From Paraescarpia echinospica (lineage: Eukaryota > Annelida > Polychaeta > Sabellida > Siboglinidae): a stretch of DNA of 64,000 nt. Below, piece by piece: positions 36,311 through 46,439 of the stretch; positions within the stretch are counted from its first letter, which is position 1; every line of letters starts with the position of its first letter. A program made the position numbers and the translations under genes. The stretch lies in NCBI GenBank assembly GCA_020002185.1, contig JAHLWY010000220.1, positions 124,001 to 188,000 of the forward strand. Direction: 5' to 3'. The notes beneath the pieces were generated by a model. It worked only from the letters and a program-made list of their open reading frames with translations, was not told where the DNA came from and did not search any database.

Positions 36311-37237
36311 TTCTCTACAAACGTTCAAAGTCATATTTATTGAAAGGGATGCATTTTTGGATAAAATGTTGTATTTTTGTTGGTGAGCCTGAAGATGTTT
36401 TGGCGAGCCTCAAGGGTATGCAACTGGAATATTCAACACCACCCCGCCCCCTCGCGTCTGTCGATGGCATGATCCGACAGCGCGACAAACGGAGTACTGC
36501 TGAAACTTCGGCTCAGCTAGAACGAAATTAATATTTAATAATTTCGTTCCGGTGCCTATATGATGGATAGGTCAACATTATAAGTTACATGTCAGGCTGC
36601 ATGTACGTTTCATGTACCAATAAGACATGTCACAAGGGATGCATTATTGTCTGCCCGTTGCACTGACAATAACGAATATATAACTGTTTGCGTTTTGCAG
36701 TGCCACCTACTGATTATTGTGTAACTTAGTTTTAGGGAAAATTCTGTATCGGACGATGTGTTGTGAATCTTGCATAAATAGCACATTAACGTTTATATGC
36801 TATTACTGGTACATGATACTATCTATGAACATTATAATTGTTTGGACTGTTACTGACAGTTGACTGACACAATATACCATTTAATAACTCCGTGTATAAT
36901 GTCAATCACATGGGTCGTTGGGCGATAATAGAACGCAGTTTTGCGTGTGTCGGGGCTTGAACTTGGCGATTCCGTACTTAAGTTAACCAAGGGCCAAAGC
37001 AGATTCAGCATGTGAGTGTTCCTGCAGTAAGACATTTTACAGTAATTAAATAAATGCGTGACAGTGTGTCTGACAGTGTTAGACAATAATTGCAAATGAG
37101 CAGTAATACTAATTGTTAATTCAAGGTTGTTATTTTTTTAGTTAATCATATTTAAAATATGATGTGATCATGCATTCATGGTATCTGCAAACAACATAAC
37201 TCGTCTGCAATGAATTCACAACTCTGTCACTCGTCTG
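36311..37237. other. Intergenic, no supported gene
   Basis: No gene. A minus-strand fragment near 36950-37000 has a box-B-like AAGTTCAAGCCCC and may be a tRNA-derived scrap, too weak to call separately. Confidence 0.45.
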
Positions 37238-37565
37238 ATATTGCATCGCCCGCGGAGTGATAGTGGTGCTCCGCTGTTGCATGATCTGCACTGGCTACCC
37301 GTTGCTCGCAGAATTGAGTTCAAAATATTGGTGTTTACGTACAAGGCAATGCATGAAAATGTGCCCGTCTACTTGCGTGATCTCGTGGGTCCTTACAGAC
37401 CCGCTAGATCACTGCGGTCTGCTGACAACAACATGTTGTCTGTAACGTGTACTCGCGTCAAAGCTGGTGACAGTTCGTTCGCAGTGGCCGCTGCAACTCA
37501 CTGGAACACTACCTAATTACATTAACTCTTTGAACACTCTTGGCAGTTTTAAATGTCTTTTATAT
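37238..37565 (+). pseudogene. LINE reverse transcriptase C-terminal fragment
   Basis: The frame reads LLHDLHWLPVARRIEFKI, then YKAMHENVPVYLRDLV, PYRPARSLRSADNN and FAVAAATHWNT. After a +1 shift it continues LPNYINSLNTLGSFK. This is the conserved C-terminal tail of LINE polyproteins (LHWLPV, PYRP.R.LRS, F..AA...WN.LP). No RT core precedes it. It may be the 3' end of the LINE above or a separate insertion. It ends only about 185 bp upstream of the TFB2M start codon. Confidence 0.85.
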
Positions 37566-37635
37566 TCAGCAGGTCTGTTGTGAATTAATTGAATCACATA
37601 TTTTATATTATTTTGTTGTCTTTGTCCATTTAGTT

Positions 37636-37750
37636 TGATTGGCCTGGTGTTAGATATTTCACTACTAGCCATAGACGTCACTGCCACAAGGATTGGTTCA
37701 TCTCGGCTGATGACGTCGGTGAAGTTATTGTTTGAAGCACGGCAGACAAC
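37636..37750 (+). promoter_or_regulatory. Probable TFB2M promoter: CRE and CCAAT motifs
   Basis: Within 115 bp upstream of the first ATG are two inverted CCAAT boxes (ATTGGCC at 37639, ATTGG at 37693) and two CRE-like sites (GACGTCA at 37674-37680 and TGACGTC at 37711-37717). Such clusters are typical of housekeeping and mitochondrial-gene promoters. The role is inferred from position and motifs only. Confidence 0.5.
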
Positions 37751-38243
37751 ATGGATAGGACTCACACGACGACCACATTGTGGACATTGATGAAGCTTGC
37801 ATGCCAGATGGACTTCACTGTCAACAACTGTCGCCATACCCTCGCTAGTTTGTCAACGGTGCACTATTACCATGGTTACAGAAAACAGAGCAGCCACCTC
37901 CCCAAGATACAGAAGCAACTGTGTTCTATGCACATGCAGAAATGTGCTACACACCTGTTAAACATTCAAAATAATTCAAGACACTGGTTGCAGCACAGGT
38001 GCTGTTACACAGCTGTGTTACACCGTCAGTATTGTTCGACAGTATTTATGAACACTGTTCGACGACTACACCTGGATAGTCATTGTTGTCGACGGGTGAC
38101 AGACCAGAGCCGAACAAAGAGCCCTCAGTCGAAACAAACAAATGTTTTGGTAGACAGGGACTGGGCTAAAGATGTTGTCTTGGTGCTGAAGGAACATTTT
38201 GACGTGTCACATCCAGATACTGTTATCTTTGATTCTAATGCAG
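37751..38243 (+). CDS. TFB2M: TFB2M, coding exon 1
   Basis: TFB2M is the mitochondrial transcription factor B2, an rRNA adenine dimethyltransferase-family protein that binds the mitochondrial RNA polymerase and opens promoters in the mitochondrial matrix. The nine exons given here join in frame to 475 codons. Exon 1 begins with a stretch rich in His, Cys and Arg and poor in acidic residues, as expected of a mitochondrial targeting sequence. It ends DWAKDVVLVLKEHF and then DTVIFDSNAG, the first strand and start of the SAM-site loop (ECNPGPG in the human protein). The donor is GTGAGT at 38244. The start is uncertain: Met codons at 37751, 37808 and 37928 are all in frame, and the last gives a length nearer the human 396 residues. 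Confidence 0.85.
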
Positions 38244-38790
38244 GTGAGTGTTTGCTGTGTATTGACATGACAGCAATTATTAAGACTGAAGTTTGTTTGG
38301 TGTGGCAGACTGACAGGTAGGCCACGACACACCAGTGTAGCACAAAGTGAGTTACATAGACTATTTATAAAGTTCTCTGTGTGTCTTGTCTCTGGAGATT
38401 CTCAACAGAAGTGAGGCCAATATACCAACATGTAACAGTACATAGTCGGTATATACATATTGTAGTTGCTGAATTTCTGCAAGGTTATATTATGTAAATA
38501 GCAGTAAGGAATGTTAGGTGGGAGAGCATGGCAGAGGATCACAATAGCTGGAGACAACCTGTTGAGAGGGTGGAAGAAATTAAATGACGTGGCCTCACCT
38601 TGGGACCAGTGAAGAGGAAGAAGAGATGTGAGATGGTTGTGCACTTGAAGTCATTAACCTAATGCCTCTGTTGGTGTGGAGACTATATCAAAATATGTGC
38701 AATATTGGGTTTTGTTTTCATGTACATGTATATGCTGTACTCATTCTGTGTTATGTATTAACCAAATTGTTGATTGTTTTATTGTTGCAG

Positions 38791-38882
38791 GGTCGGGTGT
38801 TCTCAGTTCTGAGCTGTTGAAGCAGGGAGCTCCCCGTGTCATCGTTTGGGAGGGCAGGGACAAGTTCTGGGACTCCCTCAAG
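38791..38882 (+). CDS. TFB2M: TFB2M, coding exon 2
   Basis: After the acceptor TTGCAG it completes the Gly codon and reads SGVLSSELLKQGAPRVIVWE, the helix and second strand of the methyltransferase fold. Here the human protein has GILTQALLEAGAKVVALE. It ends at the donor GTAACC; immediately beyond, the intron has about three short tandem units around CACCTCATCCACC. Confidence 0.9.
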
Positions 38883-39020
38883 GTAACCTCATCCACCTAT
38901 GTCACCTCATCCACCCGTGTCACCTCATCCACTCATGTGACGCCATTGAATGATCTTACTAATGCCAATATTACACTGTAAATGTAATTCTGTATGTGTG
39001 GTTGACTGTTTATGATTCAG

Positions 39021-39159
39021 AGGTTAGAACTGGAGTATGGGGATCGAGTACTGCTGCAGAAGAAATGTTTCTTTCGCTCTAAGAAGTACGCCCAAACAGT
39101 GCACCAGGAGGTGCCTGGTCAGCCTTACAGAGGTGTGCCTGTGGTCAGCTGGCACCAGG
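39021..39159 (+). CDS. TFB2M: TFB2M, coding exon 3
   Basis: It encodes about residues 196-241, running from RLELEYGDRVLLQKK to YRGVPVVSWHQ. The acceptor is GATTCAG and the donor GTGAGT, with a phase 1 exit. The last part aligns with the human stretch AVPWTADIPLKVVG, which continues in exon 4. Confidence 0.9.
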
Positions 39160-39249
39160 GTGAGTAGGTCAAACAATGGTCATAATGGGAAGACAAAGAA
39201 CATTGCCAGAACAATTCTCGTAACAAATTTCAATATCTCTTTCTATACA

Positions 39250-39730
39250 ACAGGGTTACACCTATCCATGGTGTGACAAACCAGGGGCAGCAGTTATCAC
39301 CATTACACCTAACCATGGAGTGACAAACCACGGGTAGCAGTTATCACCATTATACCCGCCCATGGAGTAACAAACCAGGGGCAGCAGTTATCACCATTAC
39401 ACCTACCCATGGAGTAACAAACCAGGGGCAGCAGTTATCACCATTACACCTACCCATGGAGTAACAAACCAGGGGCAGCAGTTATCACCATTACACCTAC
39501 CCATGGAGTGACAAACCAGGGGCGGCAGTTATCACCATTACACCTACCCATTGAGTGACAAACCAGGGGTGGCAGTTATCACCATTACACCTACCCATGG
39601 AGTAACAAACCAGGGGCAGCAGTTATCACCATTACACCTACCCATCGAGTGATAAACCAGGGGCGGCAGTTATCACCATTACACCTACCCATGGAGTGAC
39701 AAACCAGGGTAAGCAGTTATCACCATTACA
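39250..39730. repeat. 47-bp minisatellite in TFB2M intron 3
   Basis: About ten tandem units, period 47, containing CAGTTATCACCATTACACC and CCCATGGAGTGACAAACCAG. The units differ at a few positions (GTGAC or GTAAC, GCAGC or GCGGC). Confidence 0.95.
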
Positions 39731-39869
39731 GTATTTTGAACTTGTGGCACCACCTGGGGAATACCTGACCACTCAATTCGTCTACTAGAAAAATAAATAA
39801 CAACATTTTGTTTTAATGCATTGCACATTGGCAGATCAGTGACCAATGGTCCAAAGAAACAAATGAACA

Positions 39870-41612
39870 CAGAGAGAGGCTAGTGGACCTCGGCCTCAGG
39901 GAGGTGAGTGAGTGAACACAGAAAGAGGCTAGTGGACCTCGGCCTCTGGGAGGAGATTGAACATAGAAAGAGGCCAGTGGACCTCGGCCTCTGGGAGGAG
40001 AGTGAACACAGAAAGATTCTAGTGGACCTCGGCCTCTGAGAGGAAAGTGAACAAAGAAAGAGGCTAGTGGACCTCGGCCTCAGGGAGGTGAGTGAGTGAA
40101 CACAGAAAGAGGCTAGTGGACCTCGGCCTCTGGGAGGAGATTGAACATAGAAAGAGGCCAGTGGACCTCGGCCTCTGGGAGGAGAGTGAACACAGAAAGA
40201 TTCTAGTGGACCTCGGCCTCTGAGAGGAAAGTGAACAAAGAAAGAGGCTAGTGGACCTCGGCCTCAGGGAGGTGAGTGAGTGAACACAGAAAGAGGCTAG
40301 TGGACCTCGGCCTCTGGGAGGAGATTGAACATAGAAAGAGGCCAGTGGACCTCGGCCTCTGGGAGGAAAGTGAACAAAGAAAGAGGCTAATGGACCTCGG
40401 CCTTTGGGAGGAGAGTGAACACAGAAAGAGGCTAGTGGACCTCGGCTTCTGAAAGGAGAGTGAACACAGAAAGAGGCTAGTGGACCTCGGCCTCTGAGAG
40501 GAGAGTGAACACAGAAAGAGGCCAGTGGACCTCGGCCTCTGGGAGGAGAGTGAACACAGAAAGAGGCCAGTGGACCTCGGCCTCTGGGAGGAGAGTGAAC
40601 ACAGAAAGAGGCTAGTGGACCTCGGCCTCTGAGAGGAGAGTGAACAAAGAAAGAGGCTAGTGGACCTCGGCCTCTGAGAGGAGAGTGAACACAGAAAGAA
40701 GCCAGTGGACCTCGGCCTCTGGGAGGAGAATGAACACAGAAAGAGGCCAGTGGACCTCGGCCTCTGGTAGGAGAGTGAACTCAGAAAGAGGCTAGTGGAC
40801 CTCGGCCTCTGGGAGGAGAGTGAACACAGAAAGAAGCCAGTGGACATCGGCCTCTGGTAGGAGAGTGAACTCAGAAAGAGGCCAGTGGACCTCGGCCTCT
40901 GAGAGGAGAGTGAACACAGAAAGAAGCTAATGGACCTCGGCCTCTAGTAGGAGAGTGAACTCAGAAAGAGGCCAGTGGACCTTGGCCTCTGAGAGGAGAG
41001 TGAACACAGAAATATTCTAGTGGACCTTGGCCTCTGAGAGGAGAGTGAACACAGAAAGAGGCCAGTGGACCTCGGCCTCTGGGAGGAGAGTGAACACAGA
41101 AAGAGGCCAGTGGACCTCGGCCTCTGGGAGGAGAGTGAACACAGAAAGAGGCCAGTGGACCTTGGCCTCTGGGAGGAGAGTGAACACAGAGAGGCCAGTG
41201 GACCTCGGCCTCTGGTAGGAGAGTGAACTCAGAAAGAGGCTAGTGGACCTCGGCCTCTGGGAGGAGAGTGAACACAGAAAGAGGCCAGTGGACCTTGGCC
41301 TCTGGGAGGAGAGTGAACACAGAAAGAGGCCAGTGGACCTTGGCCTCTGGGAGGAGAGTGAACACAGAAAGAGGCCAGTAGGCCTCGGCCTCTGGGAGGA
41401 GAGTGAACACAGAAAGAGGCCAGTGGACCTCGGCCTCAGGGAGGAGGGTGAACACAGAAAGAGGCCAGTGGACCTCGGCCTCAGGGAGGAGAGTGAACAC
41501 AGAAAGAGGCCAGTGGACCTTGGCCTCTGGGAGGAGAGTGAACACAGAAAGAGGCCAGTGGACCTCGGCCTCTGGGAGGAGAGTGAACAGAAGGAGGCCA
41601 GTGGATCTCGTA
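39870..41612. repeat. 45-bp minisatellite in TFB2M intron 3
   Basis: About 39 tandem units, period 45, containing AAAGAGGCCAGTGGACCTCG and CTCTGGGAGGAGAGTGAACA. The first part (39880-40320) is organised in a longer repeated block, since unit variants recur in the same order about every 180 bp; later parts vary unit by unit. The period is a multiple of three, which keeps frames of up to about 199 codons open on both strands; these are by-products. Confidence 0.97.
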
Positions 41613-42394
41613 ATTACAGTGATTATAGGGTGTCTAAATCTTCCCAGAGAAATTTATGTGGTGTTGGATTAAACTTTGCCACTTGCTCTTTGAAGGCCCT
41701 ATACGTTGAAATAATAAAACAAAATTATGATCCAAATATAACTTCTTCAAAAATTAATCCATGAACAATGGGATGTAGAGAGATGTAGACTATGCTCTAG
41801 TAAGAAAATAACAAGATTTTAATTTACTGTCCAACTTGTTGAGAAAATATACTGACATATAACGACATATGAGTCCAGTGGTCCATAACTCTTACGGTGA
41901 TTGACTATAGTTTGGTGTAAAATTGATGCAGACGTCAGCTAAAAGTTATATCTAAATAAGTTCTCTTGATGTCCTGTTGTAGCGAGGTTTTCTATAATCG
42001 ATCAGTTTGTTTTTAAACAATAATAATAGAGGGTAAAATAAAAGATAATACGTGTCGGATACAATTATAACTGAATCCACAGATTCAGATTTGTTTGCAT
42101 TTCATTCTAGTAGTAGCTGTAATAGCCAGTTAACAATAACGTATATAATTATCCGTGTCAGTTCTGTAATAGATTAAAGGGAGGTTATTATTTTTATCGT
42201 AAACTCGTATTATATAGTATATTAAACTGTATCTATTAATTATAACATACTGACTGCCCAAATATGTTTTGATTAACTAGTTTGTGTTATTGAAATAGAA
42301 GTGTTTAGAGAGGAAACAGAAAGGCGTGCCCTCGGGTATAATTCTTGTCAACATTGAACTGGTGAATTCAGTAATTATTTCTGCTTCGTTGAAA

Positions 42395-42770
42395 CATATT
42401 TGGGTGGTAAATATGTTAGAATACATATAGGTTATGTTTGGGTAGTAAATACGTAAGAATACGTATAGGTTATATTTGGGTAGTAAATATGTTAGAATAT
42501 ATATAGGTTATATTTGGGTGGTAAATATGTTAGAATACGTATAGGTTATATTTGGGTGGTAAATATATTAGAATACGTATAGGTTACATTTGGGTGGTAA
42601 ATATGTTAGAATATATTTGGGTGGTAAATATGTTAGAATACGTATAGGTTATATTTGGGTGGTAAATATGTTGGAATATGTATAGGTTATATTTGGGTGG
42701 TAAATATGTTGGGATACGTATAGGTTATATTTGGGTGGTAAATATGTTGGAATACATATAGGTTATACTA
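42395..42770. repeat. 38-bp minisatellite in TFB2M intron 3
   Basis: About ten tandem units, period 38, containing TTTGGGTGGTAAATATGTTA and GAATACGTATAGGTTATA. One unit near 42600-42625 is shortened. Confidence 0.95.
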
Positions 42771-42889
42771 TACAAAACACAGATATACAGTAAAAAAACA
42801 AATACACGACTTTCCTTTAATGTCGTGAGAAGAAGTTGGAAGTTGACCCCTGACCATGGTTAGAAGTTGACCCTGTCCTGTGTCTGTAG

Positions 42890-43038
42890 ACTCTCCGCTG
42901 ACTGTGGTCGGCTGCACAAACACCCTGGTGATGACCATCTACATAATGTCTCTCGCCTACTCTCTTGTCGGCCGTACTGGACTCAGCTTCTATGGCCGAG
43001 TGCAACATTTCCTCCTCCTCACAGGAATGGAAACAAAG
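42890..43038 (+). CDS. TFB2M: TFB2M, coding exon 4
   Basis: It encodes about residues 242-291: DSPLTVVGCTNTLVMTIYIM, then SLAYSLVGRTGLSFYGRVQH and FLLLTGMETK. This is the most diagnostic exon: human TFB2M has DIPLKVVG and LAYDLYSCTSIYKFGRIEVN in the same order. The acceptor is TCTGTAG and the donor GTGGGT. Confidence 0.92.
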
Positions 43039-43129
43039 GTGGGTGGTGGACATTTCTCTGAGAACTAGATAAGTCTATAAGTCAGATTGTATTAACATTT
43101 TATTCATATTTATAAGATGTTTGATCTCT

Positions 43130-43350
43130 GTCACTTCTGTTTCCTTTAACTCCATGACCTCTGTCACTGCTATTTTCGTCAGTTGCTGTCTGACCTAGAC
43201 CTCTGCCATTATTGTCAAGTCTTGACCTCTGTCACTGTTACTTCCTTTTGCTGACCTTGACCTTTGCCTGTGCTGTTTTCTTAATTTGTTTGACCGTGAC
43301 TACTGCCAGTATTGTGAGGTATTCATTTGTGTCATTGCTGTTTCTCTCAG
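43130..43350. repeat. Degenerate tandem repeat containing copies of the exon 5 acceptor
   Basis: The real boundary of exon 5 reads TTTCTCTCAG then TTGCTGTCTGACCTTGATGC. At 43183-43212 the intron has TTTTCGTCAG then TTGCTGTCTGACCTAGACC, and weaker versions (TTTTGCTGACCTTGACC near 43247, TTTGTTTGACCGTGACTAC near 43278) follow. The intron 4 tail thus seems built from repeats of its own 3' splice site plus exon start. Confidence 0.75.
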
Positions 43351-43443
43351 TTGCTGTCTGACCTTGATGCCTGTTGGACCAGCATGATCATGACCAGAAT
43401 TCTGTTCTACAAGATATTCTTTGACTTTGAAATCTTATCGAAG
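43351..43443 (+). CDS. TFB2M: TFB2M, coding exon 5
   Basis: It encodes residues 292-322, LLSDLDACWTSMIM then TRILFYKIFFDFEILSK, corresponding to the human helix VLSVIWQLACEIKVLHM. Phase 0 at both ends; the acceptor is CTCTCAG and the donor GTGGGT. Confidence 0.88.
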
Positions 43444-43644
43444 GTGGGTACTTCACTAGCTCTATTGCAGCAATGCGTGTACTTTTGTGATAGAGCCAAT
43501 ATGTAATTCACAACAAAATAATATATTGTTCTTACTTGTTGAAGGTTTACAGCTTGTCAAATTGTGTTTAATAAACCCGAAACAGATGTTCACAAATTTG
43601 AAAGTTATGTCAGCAAGATTTTTAAATTGTAAACGCAGTATATA

Positions 43645-44416
43645 GGGACACTGATTTTCCGCGATTGCGGAAAACGGAAGAAATTCGCGGAATCGGCATT
43701 TTGAAACGGAATTAGCCTTTTCAAACGGAAATTCCGCAATCGCAAAAAATGGACAAAATTATGGTATTTGCGTTTTCAAAAAGATATTCCGTGATCGCGA
43801 AAAAGAGCAAAAGCACCGCCTGTTTCATCGATAATGCCTTAACTGGGGATATTTTGAAACAGATGTTTAATATGCAACGATGTTAGTTTATTTTTTTCAT
43901 TTATGACAAGATTTTTTTTAATGTGCAAGGCAAATCGTTGCGAAGTGTCATGGCGCCTGTGCTACCTCGTGTCAACCGACGTAAACAGGGACACACGCAG
44001 AAGGCGCTAACATTTCGTGATCGTTGTCCGGCAGTCCGCTAAGCGCATGGAAGACATGTTGCTAATTAAATGTAGTTGTCACATCATTAGAACACGCATA
44101 AGTGTACATATTCTGGTTTCGAACACAAAACGCCAAGGAGTAACAACAGCCTAGGTTACACTGGCTCAAACTGAGATAATCCGCGTTTTGTAGTTCTAAA
44201 CAGTATGCCATTTTTAAACGAAAAATTCGTCATTTGACACAAATGCATCATTTGAAACGGAATTAGTTTTTTATGAAACGGAAAATACGTCGTTTGAAAC
44301 GGTATTTGCCTTTTTCTGAAACGGAAAATATGTCGATTGAAACAGAATTTGCCATTTTCTGGAACAGAATTTTGAAACGGAATTTGCCTTATTTTAATCG
44401 GAAAATCAGTGTACCT
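43645..44416. mobile_element. TA-flanked MITE in TFB2M intron 5
   Basis: The left end is GGGACACTGATTTTCCG. The right end on the minus strand is GGTACACTGATTTTCCG. A TA dinucleotide lies on each side (43643-43644 and 44417-44418). The interior has many diverged GAAACGGAAT-type units, most densely at 44250-44400. No coding content; the 105-codon minus frame at 44156-44473 is a by-product of the repeats. Confidence 0.8.
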
Positions 44417-44583
44417 AAACATAGTTGGGCGAAGAACAACTGATGCAGTGAACTTCCTGCAAATAGTTATCACTCCTGGCTGATTCTGGATAATGGAACA
44501 GACAACCTCACTTTAACCACGATGGTGGTGCATATTGGGGTGACTGTGATGTACATTTTATTCCACTGGGTGTGTTGTTGCAG

Positions 44584-44631
44584 GTACCTATATCTGCCTT
44601 CTCTCCGCCATACGTCATGTCTGGATGGAAG
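44584..44631 (+). CDS. TFB2M: TFB2M, coding exon 6 (48-nt micro-exon)
   Basis: It encodes VPISAFSPPYVMSGWK, residues 323-338, in the place of the human EPWSSFDIYTRKG. The acceptor is TTGCAG and the donor GTTTGT. Phase 0 at both ends, so skipping it would keep the frame. Confidence 0.8.
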
Positions 44632-45214
44632 GTTTGTACTTTGCTACCACTTGTCGTAACAACTTGCTACATATCATAGATAACTTCATGTATAAACTGA
44701 TAACTTGTCGCATCAATTTCTGACTGAATTTTGTGGTTATCAAAAATGTAAAAAATAGATGCAAATGTGTAATTTTTATTTGTCATGAGTCGGTCGTTAA
44801 AACAAATGTATGTCTTTATGTCTACACTGTGAAATTGTCACCTGCATAATAAACGTGAAATTGTCACCTGCATAACAAACATTTCTTTCTGATTGCACAT
44901 TCATATGTACATGTCTGTCTCAACCAATCAATGAACTTAGAGCAGTAAGACGCAACACTTTTTTTTATCTGAATCAAATATATAAATGTATCAACTTGCA
45001 TATGTACGGAAAATGCAGTGAACATTTTTACTGATAGGGCATGTTTATGTATACATGTAAATTAAACAGTAAATAAAGAAACCTTCCTTAAATCAAATAG
45101 AAGACCGCTATTAGATACTGTTACTGTGAGAGTGTAAGTAGAAGCTGTCTTATCTGACAAGATATTCCAATAATGTCACATCGTACTGACTCTGAGGGGT
45201 GTGTTTTGTTGTAG

Positions 45215-45372
45215 AAGATGGAGTATGATGTGGATCACATGTTCCTGACGAAGCTAGTGCTCAAGAAGGACGTGTATGAGACAGTGTGTGCCCAGTCTGA
45301 CATGCTGGTCTTCCTCAACATGCTTGGAGAACTGAACAAACACAAACATGAACGTCTTATTCCTCTCCTTGA
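45215..45372 (+). CDS. TFB2M: TFB2M, coding exon 7
   Basis: It encodes about residues 339-391: KMEYDVDHMFLTKLVLKKDV, then YETVCAQSDMLVFLNML and HKHERLIPLL. This corresponds to the human KLYLIQMIPRQNLF and FFHLLKHCF segment. The acceptor is TTGTAG and the donor GTGAGT, with a phase 2 exit. Confidence 0.88.
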
Positions 45373-45394
45373 GTGAGTTCACCTCTCTCATTTG

Positions 45395-45790
45395 CTGCTA
45401 CAATGTCTCACACTGCCACTATCACAGACATGATGACATGGTCTCTGGCACTACACCACATTGTCGGAAACAACTACACTATCTCAGACACAACAATGTG
45501 ATGTCTAATACAACACCAGAGTCTCAAACACAACACCACAGTGTCAAACTCAGCACCAATATCTCAGACACAATATTGTGGTCTCAATATAACACCATTG
45601 TCTTGGACACAAAAACGTAGTCTCAAATAAAACACCACTGTCTCAGACACAATACCATCTCAAACAACTGTACCACAAACACAACACTACTACCTCAAAC
45701 CGAACACCATTGTCCAAAACATGTCATCACAAACACAACACTACAGTTTTAAACACAACACCTCAGTCTCTACATCACATTCGCAACTCA
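45395..45790. repeat. Degenerate short tandem repeat in TFB2M intron 7
   Basis: Imperfect units of about 20-25 bp built on GTCTCAAACACAACACCA, strongly biased to C and A on the plus strand. Confidence 0.7.
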
Positions 45791-45931
45791 TACAACACAG
45801 TAATCTTCTCACAAGATATAAGTAAATGTTCCCACAGAGCGCAAACATAAAACTAACCCAACTGTTTGTTTTTGCCTGACAAGAGACTGTTTTGTCTACT
45901 GTGTTGTTGATGATAACCTCCGCCCCTGCAG

Positions 45932-46034
45932 CCACTGGTTCCCTGGGTTTGGCCTCATCCTCCTCAAGATGGGGTACACGATGATGGACCGCATCAAGTC
46001 TATCCCCATTGATGACATCATTCGCATCTATAAG
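45932..46034 (+). CDS. TFB2M: TFB2M, coding exon 8
   Basis: It encodes about residues 391-425, HWFPGFGLILLKMGYTMMDR then IKSIPIDDIIRIYK, matching the human ATVIDHLRSLTPLDARDILM region. The acceptor is CTGCAG and the donor GTAAAT, with a phase 0 exit. Confidence 0.88.
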
Positions 46035-46439
46035 GTAAATGTTTTTACTAATACTGTTTAATTGAGTTTTGACAAACTGTCGTCATAATGTAGTGTTTAT
46101 GTTAAATTGTCTATAATTAAAAAACATTAAAAGCAAAATGCCTAATTAGTAATGAAAGGTAGGCAACATTCTATGATCTTAGTCATCTAAATGGATAGTC
46201 TTCACACAGTAATTGCAGCATGGCTGAATGCTTCCCAGAGTAGTTGAGTTTGTGTTTGAATGAAAAGGTCTACCAGAAAGTGAAGAGCAAAATTAGTTTT
46301 GAGTTGTGCTGTAGACTGTATATAGGAAACCTTTACCTTTTTATATTGAGAGCTATACTTGATGTTGAGGATCGTCATGTGACTTGAGCTCAAAACTCTG
46401 ATGACCAGTCACGGAAGGCTAAAAATGCAGCTATACAGT

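Noticed and set aside
37517..37837. A 106-codon minus-strand frame overlapping the TFB2M start
   Set aside because: It is antisense to the promoter and exon 1, with no recognisable domain.
40248..41764. Frames of 100-199 codons on both strands
   Set aside because: They are produced by the 45-bp minisatellite, whose period is a multiple of three; the peptides are simple 15-residue repeats.
44156..44473. A 105-codon minus-strand frame with FRKRQIPFQ-like repeats
   Set aside because: It is the translation of GAAACGGAA-type repeats within a MITE.
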